From Dallia pectoralis (taxonomy: Eukaryota > Chordata > Actinopteri > Esociformes > Umbridae), in assembly GCA_029465975.1 (NCBI GenBank), contig CM055756.1, positions 8,649,805 to 8,713,804 on the forward strand: 64,000 nt of DNA, written 5' to 3'. Positions 1 through 12,100 of this stretch are shown in pieces. How positions within the stretch are numbered: the first letter of the stretch is position 1; each line of letters begins with the position of its first letter. A model generated the notes under the pieces. It did no database searches. It saw only the letters and a list, made by a program, of their open reading frames with translations, and was not told the origin of the DNA. A program made the position numbers and the translations under genes.

Positions 1-198
1 TGAAGGCTTATGTAAAGAAACGTTTATTTTCATATATTCAATACATTTCTAAAAACATGTTTTTGTATTGTCATATAAATACTTAATGCATTCATTCTAC
101 AACACAAGAAAGAAAGTCAGAGGGTGGAACACTTTTAGCACAGTATACACCTGTGTCACAGAGAAAGGTGAGAACATGAGATGGTTCCTTCTACTCAC

Positions 199-3100
199 CT
201 AGGTATGGTCTGGATTATAAAGATTGTTTGGCCACGAACCGATTCTTTAACATCTACTCGGGTCTCTATCCAGGAAAACGTGGATTCAAAAAAGTGTGTT
301 AATAGAAATCAGATATGTATAGCTCGCAAGGTTTTAAACATATCCTGTTCACAGGCCTCTAGCGGTTCACGTTATTTGGGAATAAACCCTTATGACAAAA
401 ATAACACGCCATTGTGAGGTTCACAGAACACACATTTCTCAGAAGTCAAAGAGAACAACACAGTGGGATATCAGAAAATTAAAAGTAGCCGTCTGTATTT
501 GCATGGCAGGGAGAGTGAGTTTCAACTTACCTCTATTAGACTCTTGATAGACCACTGACTTGCCCAATTCAACTCCCAACCGTCTGTGAAAAAAACACAA
601 CAGACAAATCAGTACAAGAGGTGATAATTGGTTGGACCTGCAGAGATCTGAGCTGGTCCTTCACTCTTGGATTTTTTAGTCTACACTCACTTAACTGGAT
701 GCATCAGTTCAACATACAAAAAAACTTGGTTTAAGAGTGGACCCTAAAGCAGGACAACAACAGTACCAACCAAGGGCTCTGCAAAGATGAGGTAGTGACC
801 GTCCCTGCAGCCTTCGTGAGGCAGGAGAGAGCCAATGAAACGGGAAGCCAAGCTCATAGCGAAATTGATCAAGGCCAGTAATAATGTCAAAGAGAAGCAA
901 AGTTCATCATACCAGAATTGCAGAGCTGTGCTCGAGACCACCTAAAGCGAGACCGAGACGAGACCGAAGGGGGCCGAGACCGAGACGAGACCAAGACCGA
1001 AGGGGGCCGAGACCGAGACGAGACCGAGACCGAAGGTGGCCGAGACCGAGACGAGACCGATACCAAAGGGGGCCGAGACCGAGACCAGTCATATCAACAC
1101 TAAATAATATGACATGTTTTTGGTCCAATGACCAATGTAAAAAACACTTGACCAACAGCATCAGATCATCTACTGTGTTGTCATCCTGAATTAAATGAAT
1201 TTTATTAAAAGAGTATCTAGGCCTATTTATTGTCTTATGTAAACATAAAATACGAAAATAAAACCATGATTTTAAAATGCACAGGCTATGATATTAAAAT
1301 TTCTAAAAATCGAATAAATGAAAATCCATCAAACTGTATGTCCTATGTTAATGTAGTAAATGCTAACACATTTTAGATCACAAGCGACTTGCAATCAAAT
1401 TATTTGCGCATGATTGGCCGATAAACAAATCTATTTATAATTATTTATCCGTCCACAGGCACGCAGCTTCAGTTGTTTGTCTGCTTGAGCAGGACACGCA
1501 AACGAACCGGTTGCACTACGCACAGTGTTCATTATTGTTACGAGTGCACATGAGACAGCAGCAAACTAACCCGGTTGAACTGCGCACAGTGTTCATATAG
1601 ATCAGACCAAAACCCTTCCAGTTTAATAAAGATCGGACCAAAACGGGTTCAGTTTCATATAGATCGGACCATAACCGTTCCAGTTTTATGCTCTTTCTGC
1701 CGTATGCCCCCCGGACTTATGTATGTCCCACGTCCTTCTGTGTGCATGAGTAATTTCATTTATCGCCCATTTGTAGTTAGCCTATTAATAATTATTGTTT
1801 ATATTCGTTTAATTTCGATACAAAACAATATTTTGTTGAAGTCTCTTGTAGGCTATATGAATACACTGTGGTTCATTCGTTATTAATTATTGAGTGCAAT
1901 AGGCGCATGACACATGAATGGGGCTGTATGTATTTGGCGGAATTCGTTCTGTTTATTTAGTGAAACATATTTCTTTATAAACGTACCTCTTTTTTTGTAG
2001 TTCAACCAAGCCAATCAGACTATTGTCTATATGTGTTCTCGTAGTATTTGTCTGTGTATCGCCCATTCAACCATTGCCCTCATAGGCTCAGTGAAGTGTG
2101 ATCGGTGTCTGGGTACCGCAATTAGGGTACCAACGCCCAGCGGCGTGGGATTTTGGCGACAGGAAGGCAGTTTAGGTATCAAAAAACATGTAAGTAGTAG
2201 TTTTATATATTGTTCGGTTTGTGATTTTGCAATTCTGAAAACGGGACAAGGTAAAATGCACGTATTTAGGAAAAGTCATGGAAGGACGTCGGCTGTAGCT
2301 TTTCAACATTATGTATGTATTTTAATTACTAACCGCTGTGTGTTTTCGGACAAATTATTTATTTGTGCTCAATGTACTGAATATAGGCAAAACGAATATA
2401 ATGGCAGATTGTGCAGACATGATCGAGCATATGTTTAAGATTGAAGTATTTACGTGAATGGGTGCACGCTCTAGCGACGCTGGGGATGGGCTTTTCTTCA
2501 AAAGTAGATAGCCATTGGCGGGATAAGCCACATCAGAAAAAAACAGTCTGACTCTGGACGAAATACAGCCAATGGAAATACAGCCTCTACATGTCATACT
2601 TAAATATTTTTCTAGAAAAAATTGTGGGCGATAATTTCTACGCTGGTCTCGGCTGGTCTCGGAAGAATTTACGAGTCCTTACTGTCCGAGACCGAGTCGA
2701 GACCGAGTCCAAATGTAACCGAGACCGAGACCTTAAAAAAGTGGTCTCGAGACCGGTCTCGAGACCGAGACCGGTCTCGAGTACTACAGCTCTGCAGAAT
2801 TGGCACTTAAATCAGACGCAAACACATTTGGTGTTATAGTGGACACCTGAGTACTGTACAGGGAATCAAGATGCCTCATTCCCTGTTCTTATATGACCGA
2901 CGTCTCTCCACAAAGGAATGTGACACTGTGGCGTCGATCCGACACTTTCTTAGAATTAGAGTTGGCATGCAATGTAATGTAAATAGACACCTATATATAG
3001 AGACACTGTACAGAAAAACGCTAAAACGGGGTTGAGCAAATGCCAAGCAAAGTCCCTCACTGTTTGTAACCAAATTATTGTGCTCTCAACCAGACCTGCA

Positions 3101-5597
3101 GTCTGAACCCCTGAAAACACAGCTAACAGACAGAGACTTGAGGATGACATGTTACATAGATATTAGACCATACTGGTATATAAAATATCTCTAAATGTTT
3201 TTAAAAAGCAATCTGGCATATATGGCCATAAATTCATAACAGGTGGGACACAGACAGGAAAACAATGCCACATTAAAACGCTGCTGTGCAGAGAGGAATG
3301 TTGGAATGCAAAACATGTTTGCCTTTGTCCCAGATGGGCTATTGCCATCATCCAGACTGGGTTCTATTACTATCAGCAACCAAAACGATTAAAGGCAGTA
3401 GCTCCAGCAGGAATGCAAACATCAAGACGTGGACATAGGAGGAAGGAAAAAACAATACCACGTCCACCCAATCCTAGTTTAATCAGAGGATGGATATTCA
3501 ACTCTCAGCCATAAGGGACAGAGCCACCTGCTGGTTCTTTATCATTAATTGCGGCCACCTGGTTTCCCAGGGCCAAATCATTCCCATATTAGAGGGTTGA
3601 AATACACAAAACTGAACTGGGTTTGAGGTCCAGAGTTGAATACCACTGCAATAGAGCATTTTAGGGTGGGATGTAACAGACTGTTTGCAGGATAAATGTG
3701 CCAACATCCAATCTACAGCAAATGCTTAGAACCAACAATTTGAAACATTTGTGAAACCTTGTAGAAAATCATTCCTATAATAAATGTAATGTTCTGCAGG
3801 TAAAGCCTGACCCGAAACAGGCTGTGTATGACCCGGTACTGGCCATTGAGGATAGTTTTAATATACAGCGGGAGTGCATTAATTCTGCATAAAGTTTAAT
3901 CAATCACAAAGAAACAAAAACAGGCCTTCCCACCTTGGTCCAATAGAAACTTGGTTGAAATGTAAATGTATTGCAATTAAAACACCCCTGGGCAGACTAA
4001 AGAACTCGCTGTAGGTATAATTTCCACATTGAACTAGATCATTACATTTTGAGTAGTGTTTGCCATGAATGACATAGCAGTACAGTAACTAACTGGTAGT
4101 TGGCTGCATCATAACAAGACCATGGTTTAATTGGGTCCAGCAGGAGGCGATGCAGTTGGTCAGGTTGGTAGCCAAATATCTTCACAGGCGACCACAACCG
4201 AATCCGTGTGGTCACCTGTGAGCTCAATTTCATTTGGAGGACACATGAACATTGAGTCTCCAGATTCTAGTTCGAATACAGGGCCTGAATTGCACAGTGG
4301 ACATCCGGAAGCTGATGCGACAAAAAAGGGATAAACACCTTTTGCAGGCTACTTAATTAGCACACGGACTAATGACTACTTAATAGGATTCTGTGTTTGC
4401 ACAAGTGAATGGTCCTCCTGCTCTCCCTGTCAAAATGATGGAAAAGCAATGTTGAATGTTTCTTCTATCGTCAACAATATGGCTGAGCGACTCACATTAA
4501 TATGTAGCTTAAGTTGGTTGCATCTCTCTCACTACTTGACCCGAGGCACCCGTATGTTTGTTTGCGATTGAACGGCAAACACAAAACCCCCCACATCAAC
4601 TTACAGCATGGAATGAACTATGATTTTAGTCATGGCCACATGCACTTCTTTAATACCAAGATGTACTGCAAGGCCAAATCAGGAAGCTCAACCAAACTAT
4701 ATACAGTCCCCTACGGACTGCTGTTGCTTGCCATGTCAAAAGAATGTCAATGTTCAGTATGATGCATGTCATTCGGTACATATAATAATAAAATACTATG
4801 ACTTTTGACTTAAGTGAATGAAGATACACCACAACGGTAATTCTGATTCTGTATAAGTTCGTCCAACATCCACTCCTCATCCTCTCTCCTACAACACTCA
4901 GAGAGCCATACGTGACTGAGATGATTAAAAAGCCATATGTAGGCTAGTGGGATTAGGAAATAACTTGGTGTTATTACTCTACGCATTTATTTTTTAGGAT
5001 CCGCACCAGTAAATACACGTTGCTTAATAAGGGTGTAAGAAGGACCACCTTTTTATACATACGTATTCGCCAGGAAATAGAGAGATTTTTTATCCCTAGG
5101 ATGATCATGTCTAGTGTTTTATAGGTAGTTCTTTTTTTAAATCAACAAAAGCTGGGGTAAGGTTAGACTAACTAGGCTAGGTGCACATCAAGTTAGTATA
5201 CCTGAAGCAGCTGTATTTCGAGAATTACTGTACCTGCCGCAGTGACCCATCAAATTAAACAATTTCCGAGTATTTTAATGTAATTGTGAAGCAAATAACC
5301 ATCTCATAAAGCCAATATAGACATGATATTCCTGCTCTGTTTATAGTGAAATAGCTGTCTTCATCTGTCGCCATGTACTAACTGCAAACACATTTTTGCA
5401 CATGCATGAGAGTTAGGCACTTAATTATTTTAGCTCGCTAGCTGAGCTCATGTTAAGCATCTTAATAACATGCAGCTTTGTATAGAAAAACAATATATAT
5501 ATATATATACATACTCGGTGATCTTCTTGGCCAGTTCTGTACATGCTGCTGTGGAATTGGCAGAGAAGACCCGATAACCACTTTTGGGGACATTCAT
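199..5597 (-). CDS. prpsap1: PRPP synthetase-associated protein 1, 5' three coding exons (partial)
   Basis: Catalytically inactive relative of phosphoribosyl-pyrophosphate synthetase; the family binds PRPS enzymes in a cytosolic complex and restrains PRPP production. Three minus-strand exons are visible: 5597-5515 (start ATG at 5597-5595, peptide begins MNVPKSGYRVFSANSTAA), 583-531 (contains LGVELGKSVVYQES) and 265-199 (contains ETRVDVKESVRGQ and ends FIIQTIPR). Phases agree at both junctions (GA|A, then G|AG) and all donors and acceptors are GT-AG; exon 3 ends in AG|gtgagt, so the gene continues beyond the left edge. Total visible 203 nt, about 67 residues of a family of roughly 350-370. The peptide resembles PRPSAP1 more than PRPSAP2 from memory, and the 17q25-type neighbours agree. 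The first intron (584-5514) contains a hAT-like element and starts with a TA microsatellite just after the donor. Confidence 0.9.
584..5514. other. prpsap1 intron 1
   Basis: Apart from the hAT-like element (921-2794) and a TA run next to the exon 1 donor (about 5492-5509), I see no exon, RNA gene or other element. The ORFs here are short and resemble no family I know. Confidence 0.6.
921..2794. mobile_element. Non-autonomous hAT-like DNA transposon
   Basis: The left end begins CAGAGCTGTGCTCGAGACC at 921. The right end, read on the minus strand from 2794, begins CAGAGCTGTAGTACTCGAGA, an imperfect terminal inverted repeat. Immediately outside both ends lies the same 8-mer CAGAATTG (913-920 and 2795-2802). 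An 8-bp target duplication with ends starting CAGAG fits the hAT superfamily. Both ends carry clustered GAGACCGAGAC-type subterminal repeats (about 930-1090 and 2640-2785), probably transposase binding sites. At 1,874 bp, with no recognisable transposase or BED/hATC domain in its ORFs (the longest, 2031-2438, is unrecognised), it is likely mobilised in trans. Strand is undetermined. It sits inside prpsap1 intron 1. Confidence 0.85.
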
Positions 5598-7121
5598 TCT
5601 GCTGGCAGCTGGTTGTTTAGCTAGCAGTACCTATGGAAACTGCTAACGTCCCAAGCTAGCTACCGTAGCTAGCTGTCTCGTGCGTAACGACCACTCACTG
5701 GCAGTTTGCTTAAAGTTGCTAAGCGACACACGTGCAGCGTTGACTTAAAATTATTATACGATTATTTGACCTTAAATTGGGTATGCCTGTGATCCCGCAG
5801 GACACTTAAGTAGTAACTACTACACTAGCCGGCTCCTTGCTTTTTAATGACTGTGGTTTAGCTGACGTATAAAAACAAGCTAGACACAATAGTGGAATTC
5901 TCCCATTCTCGCCTTCAAAATAAAAGTGGATGATCATCTGGGTAAGGGTATTGCACATCACGACCATAGAAATACATGTATTTCTATGATCACGACGCCC
6001 CGAGAAGACCTATGTTTTCAAATTCTATGACGTAGCAACCACGTGTCTGGATGTAGTGTTCTTCTGTTCAACGTTGAGATTGTCTTATACTTTATAAAAT
6101 GCTTTCAAAGACTTATAATTGTTATGTGATTAGTACCAGACGAGTTGAGACAATTCCATTTGTGTGCAATTAAGGTATTTCACATAGCATCAGGTGAAAT
6201 ACACCTGCTCTGGGAGGTCCCATAGTTGGTTAGATGAAGTAAAAAGGTACTTTTAAAGAAAAAAACTGAATCAGGTTGTTAGAAAACACCCACTTATGGT
6301 AGGATAAAAGAACATTTAGAAGACATTGAATATTGCCCTGGAGCAAAAAAGCTATTAAAATGACAGAATATAGAGAAACTATGATTTTGACTTCAAAAGG
6401 CAGTTGTTTTTTTTAAGAACACTGGTATCATTTGAGAGTACCAGAGATAAATGGTGCAGCCCTAAAAAGATGTGAGTCAAGTTTGTCGGCACTGTGGCTT
6501 TCCTAGAGGTGGTTGTAACACTCATGTGCAAAAGTAACTTATCTAACTAGTTTATCTAACAGTACATGGCTGAACTCTGTCCTGGATGAGACTCCTGTCT
6601 TACATGCCTGAAGTTGTCCTGGATGAGAGACTCTCTACATGTAAAATGTTATGTGTCCTTCCAGATTACTGCTGTAGGAGGAGGCAGCAGCCTGTCATCT
6701 CAGCAGTGCTAAATAATGATTCCCAATTGTTGCTCTAAAGACATGCTATCAGAATGTCAGTCGGCTGCCATTGTGGCGGTCCATAAAGAATGCTGGTGGG
6801 AAGCTGATTTAGCTATGGACTCGAGTCAGAAGATTTTGACAGCATCACACTCATAGTATCAAAGTCATAGAGTAATGTTGACCTAACATTTCTTCTTGCA
6901 ATGACTTCAAATAACCTGAAGAGGTCAACGCAGTCACATTTTCATCAGACAAGAAACGAACTGACTAACATGGACACTGGCTAGTAAACACAGCAGCACC
7001 ACTAATACATTGCTTTTTATCGTAATATACAGAAAAACACATTGCATGCCATGTGTGAAAACTAAAGCCTACTGATGTCCGCTCCAGTCAAAATAGATAT
7101 TTTACTAATTACTTGGGGCAT

Positions 7122-7679
7122 TGTGGTGGAAATTCTATAAGTCTCAGACGAACCACCAAGATGTGGTGGAAATCTATGTTCCTTAATATTCCTACACTAT
7201 TCCATACACTGAAATAACATTAAACACTGAATTCAGACTCAAAGTAAGACGGACCAAAGTAAACACAAGCTTATTGCAATTAAGATAGTTTTGAGGAAAA
7301 CCTTCACGCAGACACAGATGGTAACCATGCTGTGATCAGACTAACCTAATTTCACAAAGAACAGTATAGGCTATTTATAACAAGTAAGCATGCACACACT
7401 TTCCACACAGTATGTAAATAAGCGAAACTAGTGGTCTCTGATAAACAGGCTACTTCACAGGTTACTCCTTTTGGGGTTCTTCTCTGAATGGAGGGCGCCA
7501 TAGAATGTCACCAGACTGGAGTCAACAAAGGTCCCTAGCGTCTTTCATCTAGATATACCGACATCAAAAGTAAAGCAATGACATCACTTTGTTACCGAAT
7601 ACATTTTCCCCTTACTGTAAATTAAACACACACATACATCTCCTATTCCAAACTTCTTGAGAAATATATTTCCACAACA
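7122..7679. mobile_element. Possible solo LTR
   Basis: Starts TGTGGTGGAAATTCTATAA and ends ATATATTTCCACAACA, a TG...CA element with short inverted ends. The ends resemble those of the better supported solo LTR at 55363-55723 (TGTAGTGGAATTCTAAAA...ATTCCACCACA). Flanks are GCAT on the left and GCAA on the right, so the target duplication is imperfect or my boundary is off by a base. A second internal copy of GATGTGGTGGAAAT occurs near 7160. No coding sequence. Confidence 0.4.
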
Positions 7680-8774
7680 GCAACAGTTTTTGACTGCCCT
7701 TATGGTGGGCCCGTTTGTTGCCACTTTTGACCTTTCGAAGGCATTGATGTGCTAGTTTTAAACTGTCACTCAATTATTAGCATTTGCTCTGTCTCATCAG
7801 CCTGCTTTGGCTGCGATTAGAGATTGTGTTCAATAACAAATGTGAGCACTATAGTCTTGGCACCTGCAATCTATAAAAACGACAGTGTGTAAACATACAC
7901 TTTGTGCAATCTAATCAAAGCTCCACAATGAGATTATTCGGGTCAAGAGCCTGATTTGTTATATTTGTCAAATGGCAGCAATGCATGCATCACGGCACCT
8001 GAATAAGACAATAAATCTCCCTGCGGCCTATCACCACCTTGTGATGTTCATCATACCTTATCCGTAGAAGATCCGTAGGAACTTTTATTGCAACACTAAC
8101 TCTGGGTCCACCATTTGTGGTTGTGCAAATAACAAAAGAAATTATGGCGTATGCGTGCTCCAGCTAGTTACACTACCTGACTCATATGCTCCTTGGACAT
8201 AGATACACAGCGTGCAAACCTGTCCATTGCTGATTGGGTTATTACAAGCGTACTGTTTATTGTCAAATGTCCGTTACTTTATTGAGATGGCAAATTCCCA
8301 TTGCTAAACATTTCAAACCTTTCATTCTCATATTAAAAAGTGTAAATGTACATGTATTGTAAAACAGCTACAGAATAAGGAAGTAAATATGAGGATTGTG
8401 AAACGAGCTGTAAAACAATGGCAAACAGTTTCTAAAACACCACCTCATAAGATATAAAACCGCCAAATGACTTCATGACAAAAAAGTCAGTTGACTACGG
8501 CGAACATGGCGATAAATATCGGGGCGAAAAGGATGACTAGGGTTTTATGGAGGAATACTAAATAAATAAAAGCGTGTTCCATTTTAAACAGACCCTGAGC
8601 CTGTTGCGCAATGCCCTTTATCTGTGTTTATATCCAAGTGCAAACAGTAAGCTTTGTAGAACAGATATAACTCACACAATGCCTATGACAGTTTTTTGAA
8701 GTTTCACATGCAGTGCAAACAGACAAAGACATAAAAAAGGCACACCAAATTAGTTGAGGAGGTAAAGGGAAGAG

Positions 8775-8881
8775 AGAGGTGGGGGGGCGGGGGGGTGGAA
8801 AGAGTGAGGGAAGAGAGAGAGAGGGGGAATGTTCAAAAGATGTGGATGGCTCCTCCTCATTGTGTGTGTGTGTGTGTGTGT
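8775..8881. repeat. Purine-rich and TG low-complexity tract
   Basis: G-rich and GAGAG sequence followed by a (TG)n run at about 8862-8881, about 230 bp upstream of the cygb1 start codon. ORFs over it are composition artefacts. Confidence 0.7.
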
Positions 8882-9111
8882 GCAGTCTCTTCCTCTGGCT
8901 CTTTTATTCTGCTCCTCACACATTTGCTCACTCATAAAAGGCTGAGGAAGGGGACCAGAGGGTCACTGGGCAAGAGAAGAGAAAGAGACCGGTCTGAATC
9001 AAAGAGAGAGTGTCAACAAAGGGAAATCGTTCAGGCTTGTGTTCTTGGCCTCTCCAATCAACGGTCTTCAGCACAACCGTCCGCGCCGATACACAGGACC
9101 TCTGAACGGAG

Positions 9112-12100
9112 ATGGAGCAGCACGACGTGAAGGCGGAGCGTCTAGAGCGTCCAGATCCATTATTGGACTTGGAGAGAGAGATGATCCAGGATACCTGGGC
9201 CAAAGTCTACCAGAGCTGTGGTGATGTCGGTGTGGCGATTCTGATCAGGTAAACTTGAACTGTGTTCTTTCTTCCTAGTTTCTCGCCTTGAACACGGTGA
9301 ACTTGTCAGTCTTCAGGTTATAGAATTGCACGAGCCCACCTTGCCACTTAGGAAGTTCAGGAGAGCTGGTAACAGACAAATGGGCCAAGTGCAGAATTTT
9401 GGACCCCAGGGAGGAGCCGGCGCCTTTGACATAAGCTAACGGGGATTCGAATAAAAATTAAATCTCTAACACCCTCCAATCTGCTCACAGACACACATTT
9501 CGTTCTGGCCGACTTGCTCCACACGCACACAGCCAGTAATTCCAGTTCCTTGACCAGCTGCAGCCACCACAGGGAGTAAAGGTCTCAGCTGTACGTCGTT
9601 ATCTCTGGGTGGGCATCACTGTTCAGAACCCAAGGCTTTTTTTAAGAGCCATCTTCATTCGACTATTCACGTGGAAACTGCGACAGGCTGTTTTATGTTG
9701 CACAATATCTAAATTATGTTGCAATAATTGGGTGTGCTGTTGACCTAAATCACAATGACCCACGCATGTTCCCAGTTTGATTGCGAGATCGTATCATTAT
9801 GACTGACTTATGTTCTCAGAGTGCCATTACTCATCTCTAAGCTCCTTCACCTGGAACTGACCCGTTCTGTCCTGAACATAGTCCCATAACCATTCAATAC
9901 AAGTATTGGGCCAATTACATCAATCTTCCAGATCATCCAACTGACATATTTGGCTCTACCGGTGTTTAATCTCAGAGAAACAGATCATGTTTCACATACC
10001 TGCAGACCGGGACATGCCCAGCCCTCCATTCATCAATACATAGTGGACAGCTTTGGGTGGACGTACAGTACAAAAAAGGATGACAGTTAATGCACTTACT
10101 TCTGTGAATTTGCTCTGGGTGACAGTGTCTGCAAAATGACTGAAATATTAAATATTGTGCATGACATACTGTATAGGTACATGTGAGGTGAATGGCAGTA
10201 GCTAACCCCTTCGTTTGTTATTTGTGACTCAATTAAGTGGCGAAATTTGCAACTTGGCTAGCAGGCAGAGCAGGCACCGTTTTCTTTCCGTTTAATACAG
10301 GTCTCATCACAACCATGAACACACCCCGGCTGTCTTGTTCTAATCATTCACACCAGGTTTCAATTAATTTCGAATCAGTTTTCCGTTTGTTGCCTGTTTC
10401 ATTCATTGAAAAAACCCATCAATCGTTATTATCTCCTGCATTTGGGTCTTACCACACCGGTTACAAAATAGGCTGGGCAGTAAATCTTTTTATAATAACA
10501 GATTTTATAGAGACATGTTGGTACCTGTTGTAGAATACACATTTAAGCACAATAGCACTTAACTTTAATGTCATATCAAATAATTTTCCATAATTTATTT
10601 CAGGAATGCAACCTAAGTCTTATCAAAACACAAAGTGATTTACGCCCTTAAATCGACCTTAAAACAATTGCTCGGTGTAGTGCAGAAATGAGCTGGCTGC
10701 CAGGCAGACTGGAAGTGGGTTTGTTTCCTGTCCTAGGCTGGCTGTGGCCCGCCAGCAGCAACCTCCTGTGTGTCCGACTCTGGCAGTTAGTGGCGACCGG
10801 CACGGACACGCTGACTGTGGGGATCGGCTCTGGAACACTGACTGGAAGGACTGACTCTGGCACGCTGACGGTGGGGACCGACTTTGGCACGCTGACGGTG
10901 GGGACCGACTCTGGAACACTGACTGGGAGGGCTGACTCTGGGGACCGACTCTGGAACACTGACTGGGTGGACTGACTCTGGCACACTGACGGTGGGGACC
11001 GACTCTGGCACGCTGACGGTGGGGACCGACTCTGGAACACTGACTGGGAGGACTGACTCTGGCACGCTGACGGTGGGGACCGACTCTGGCACGCTGACTG
11101 TGGGGACCGGCTCTGGCAGCTCCAGCCATGGCCTCCACCATCTCCCAGCCCTGGGGACCTCTGGTTGGTGGCTAGACGAGGTCGCCGCACAGCCGGGGCT
11201 GTGGCTGCTGCTGGTCTTCCCATGGCCCAGACGGCAGTCTCAGATCAGTGGTTGGCATCTGTTTCGGCTCCAGGGCCGTGGGTGGTGCTCATGGGTGGTT
11301 CATATCAGAAGTAAGCGCCGAGACGCCTGTATTCCTCCTCAGGCATCTCCGGCTTCAGCCGCCCCCACTGCTCCGGGCAGCTCTGCTGGCTCATTGAAAG
11401 GCTTTGCATTTTGTCACAAATCTTCTTGATGTGTTGCAGAAATGAGCCAGATGCAGAGTTGGATAACTTGTTCGTGGTATTTTTTTAACAAAACAAACAG
11501 CGCAGGTGAAAGAAGAACTAGGCACAGTAGTGAAAACAAATTGCGTTACACTTGACTGTGACTCCAAACCCAGATACCTAAAAATACAAACAGCACTCAA
11601 CTCATATACTGTAACGTTGAAATACATCTAAATACCCCCACAATTACCTAACTATGCCCTGGTGTGTGTAATCAAATCAAACTACTACGTCAGTGGGATG
11701 CATAAACGAAGTGAACATAAGGTTCACCACTCGTGACACTGAAATAATAAAAAGGTGGACTAAAATTACTTTTCGGCATTCTGATTTCCGGTAACACTCA
11801 GGAGATTGTCTTCCCAAAATGTATCACCTCGCAAATGGCATTCCTGAATCCAGTTATATCAGTAGATCAAATGGAATAAGATTGCCAATAACTGGCCAAA
11901 TAAATAATGAACTGTAAACCGTTGAGGTATAATGCACACAATTACTTTTTTTAACTCTAACTTTATGATTAATTTACTCTTGTGTTCTTGATAACTCATA
12001 TATGAAATGCAGAATCGGTCATTACCTCTGAAAAGCATCAGTCTTGCATTTCATTGTAACCCAGGATATTAATGGCATTCATCAAATTCCTGTACAATTT

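Larger units (their letters stand above)
5598..9111. other. Intergenic region between prpsap1 and cygb1
   Basis: Head-to-head spacer between the minus-strand prpsap1 start and the plus-strand cygb1 start, so it should contain both promoters; no clear TATA element was identified for either. It contains a 24-bp perfect palindrome (5965-5988), a possible solo LTR (7122-7679), and purine-rich and TG microsatellite sequence just upstream of cygb1 (about 8775-8881). Confidence 0.6.

Noticed and set aside
2031..2438. 135-codon ORF inside the hAT-like element
   Set aside because: No transposase, BED finger or dimerisation motif; composition looks non-coding.
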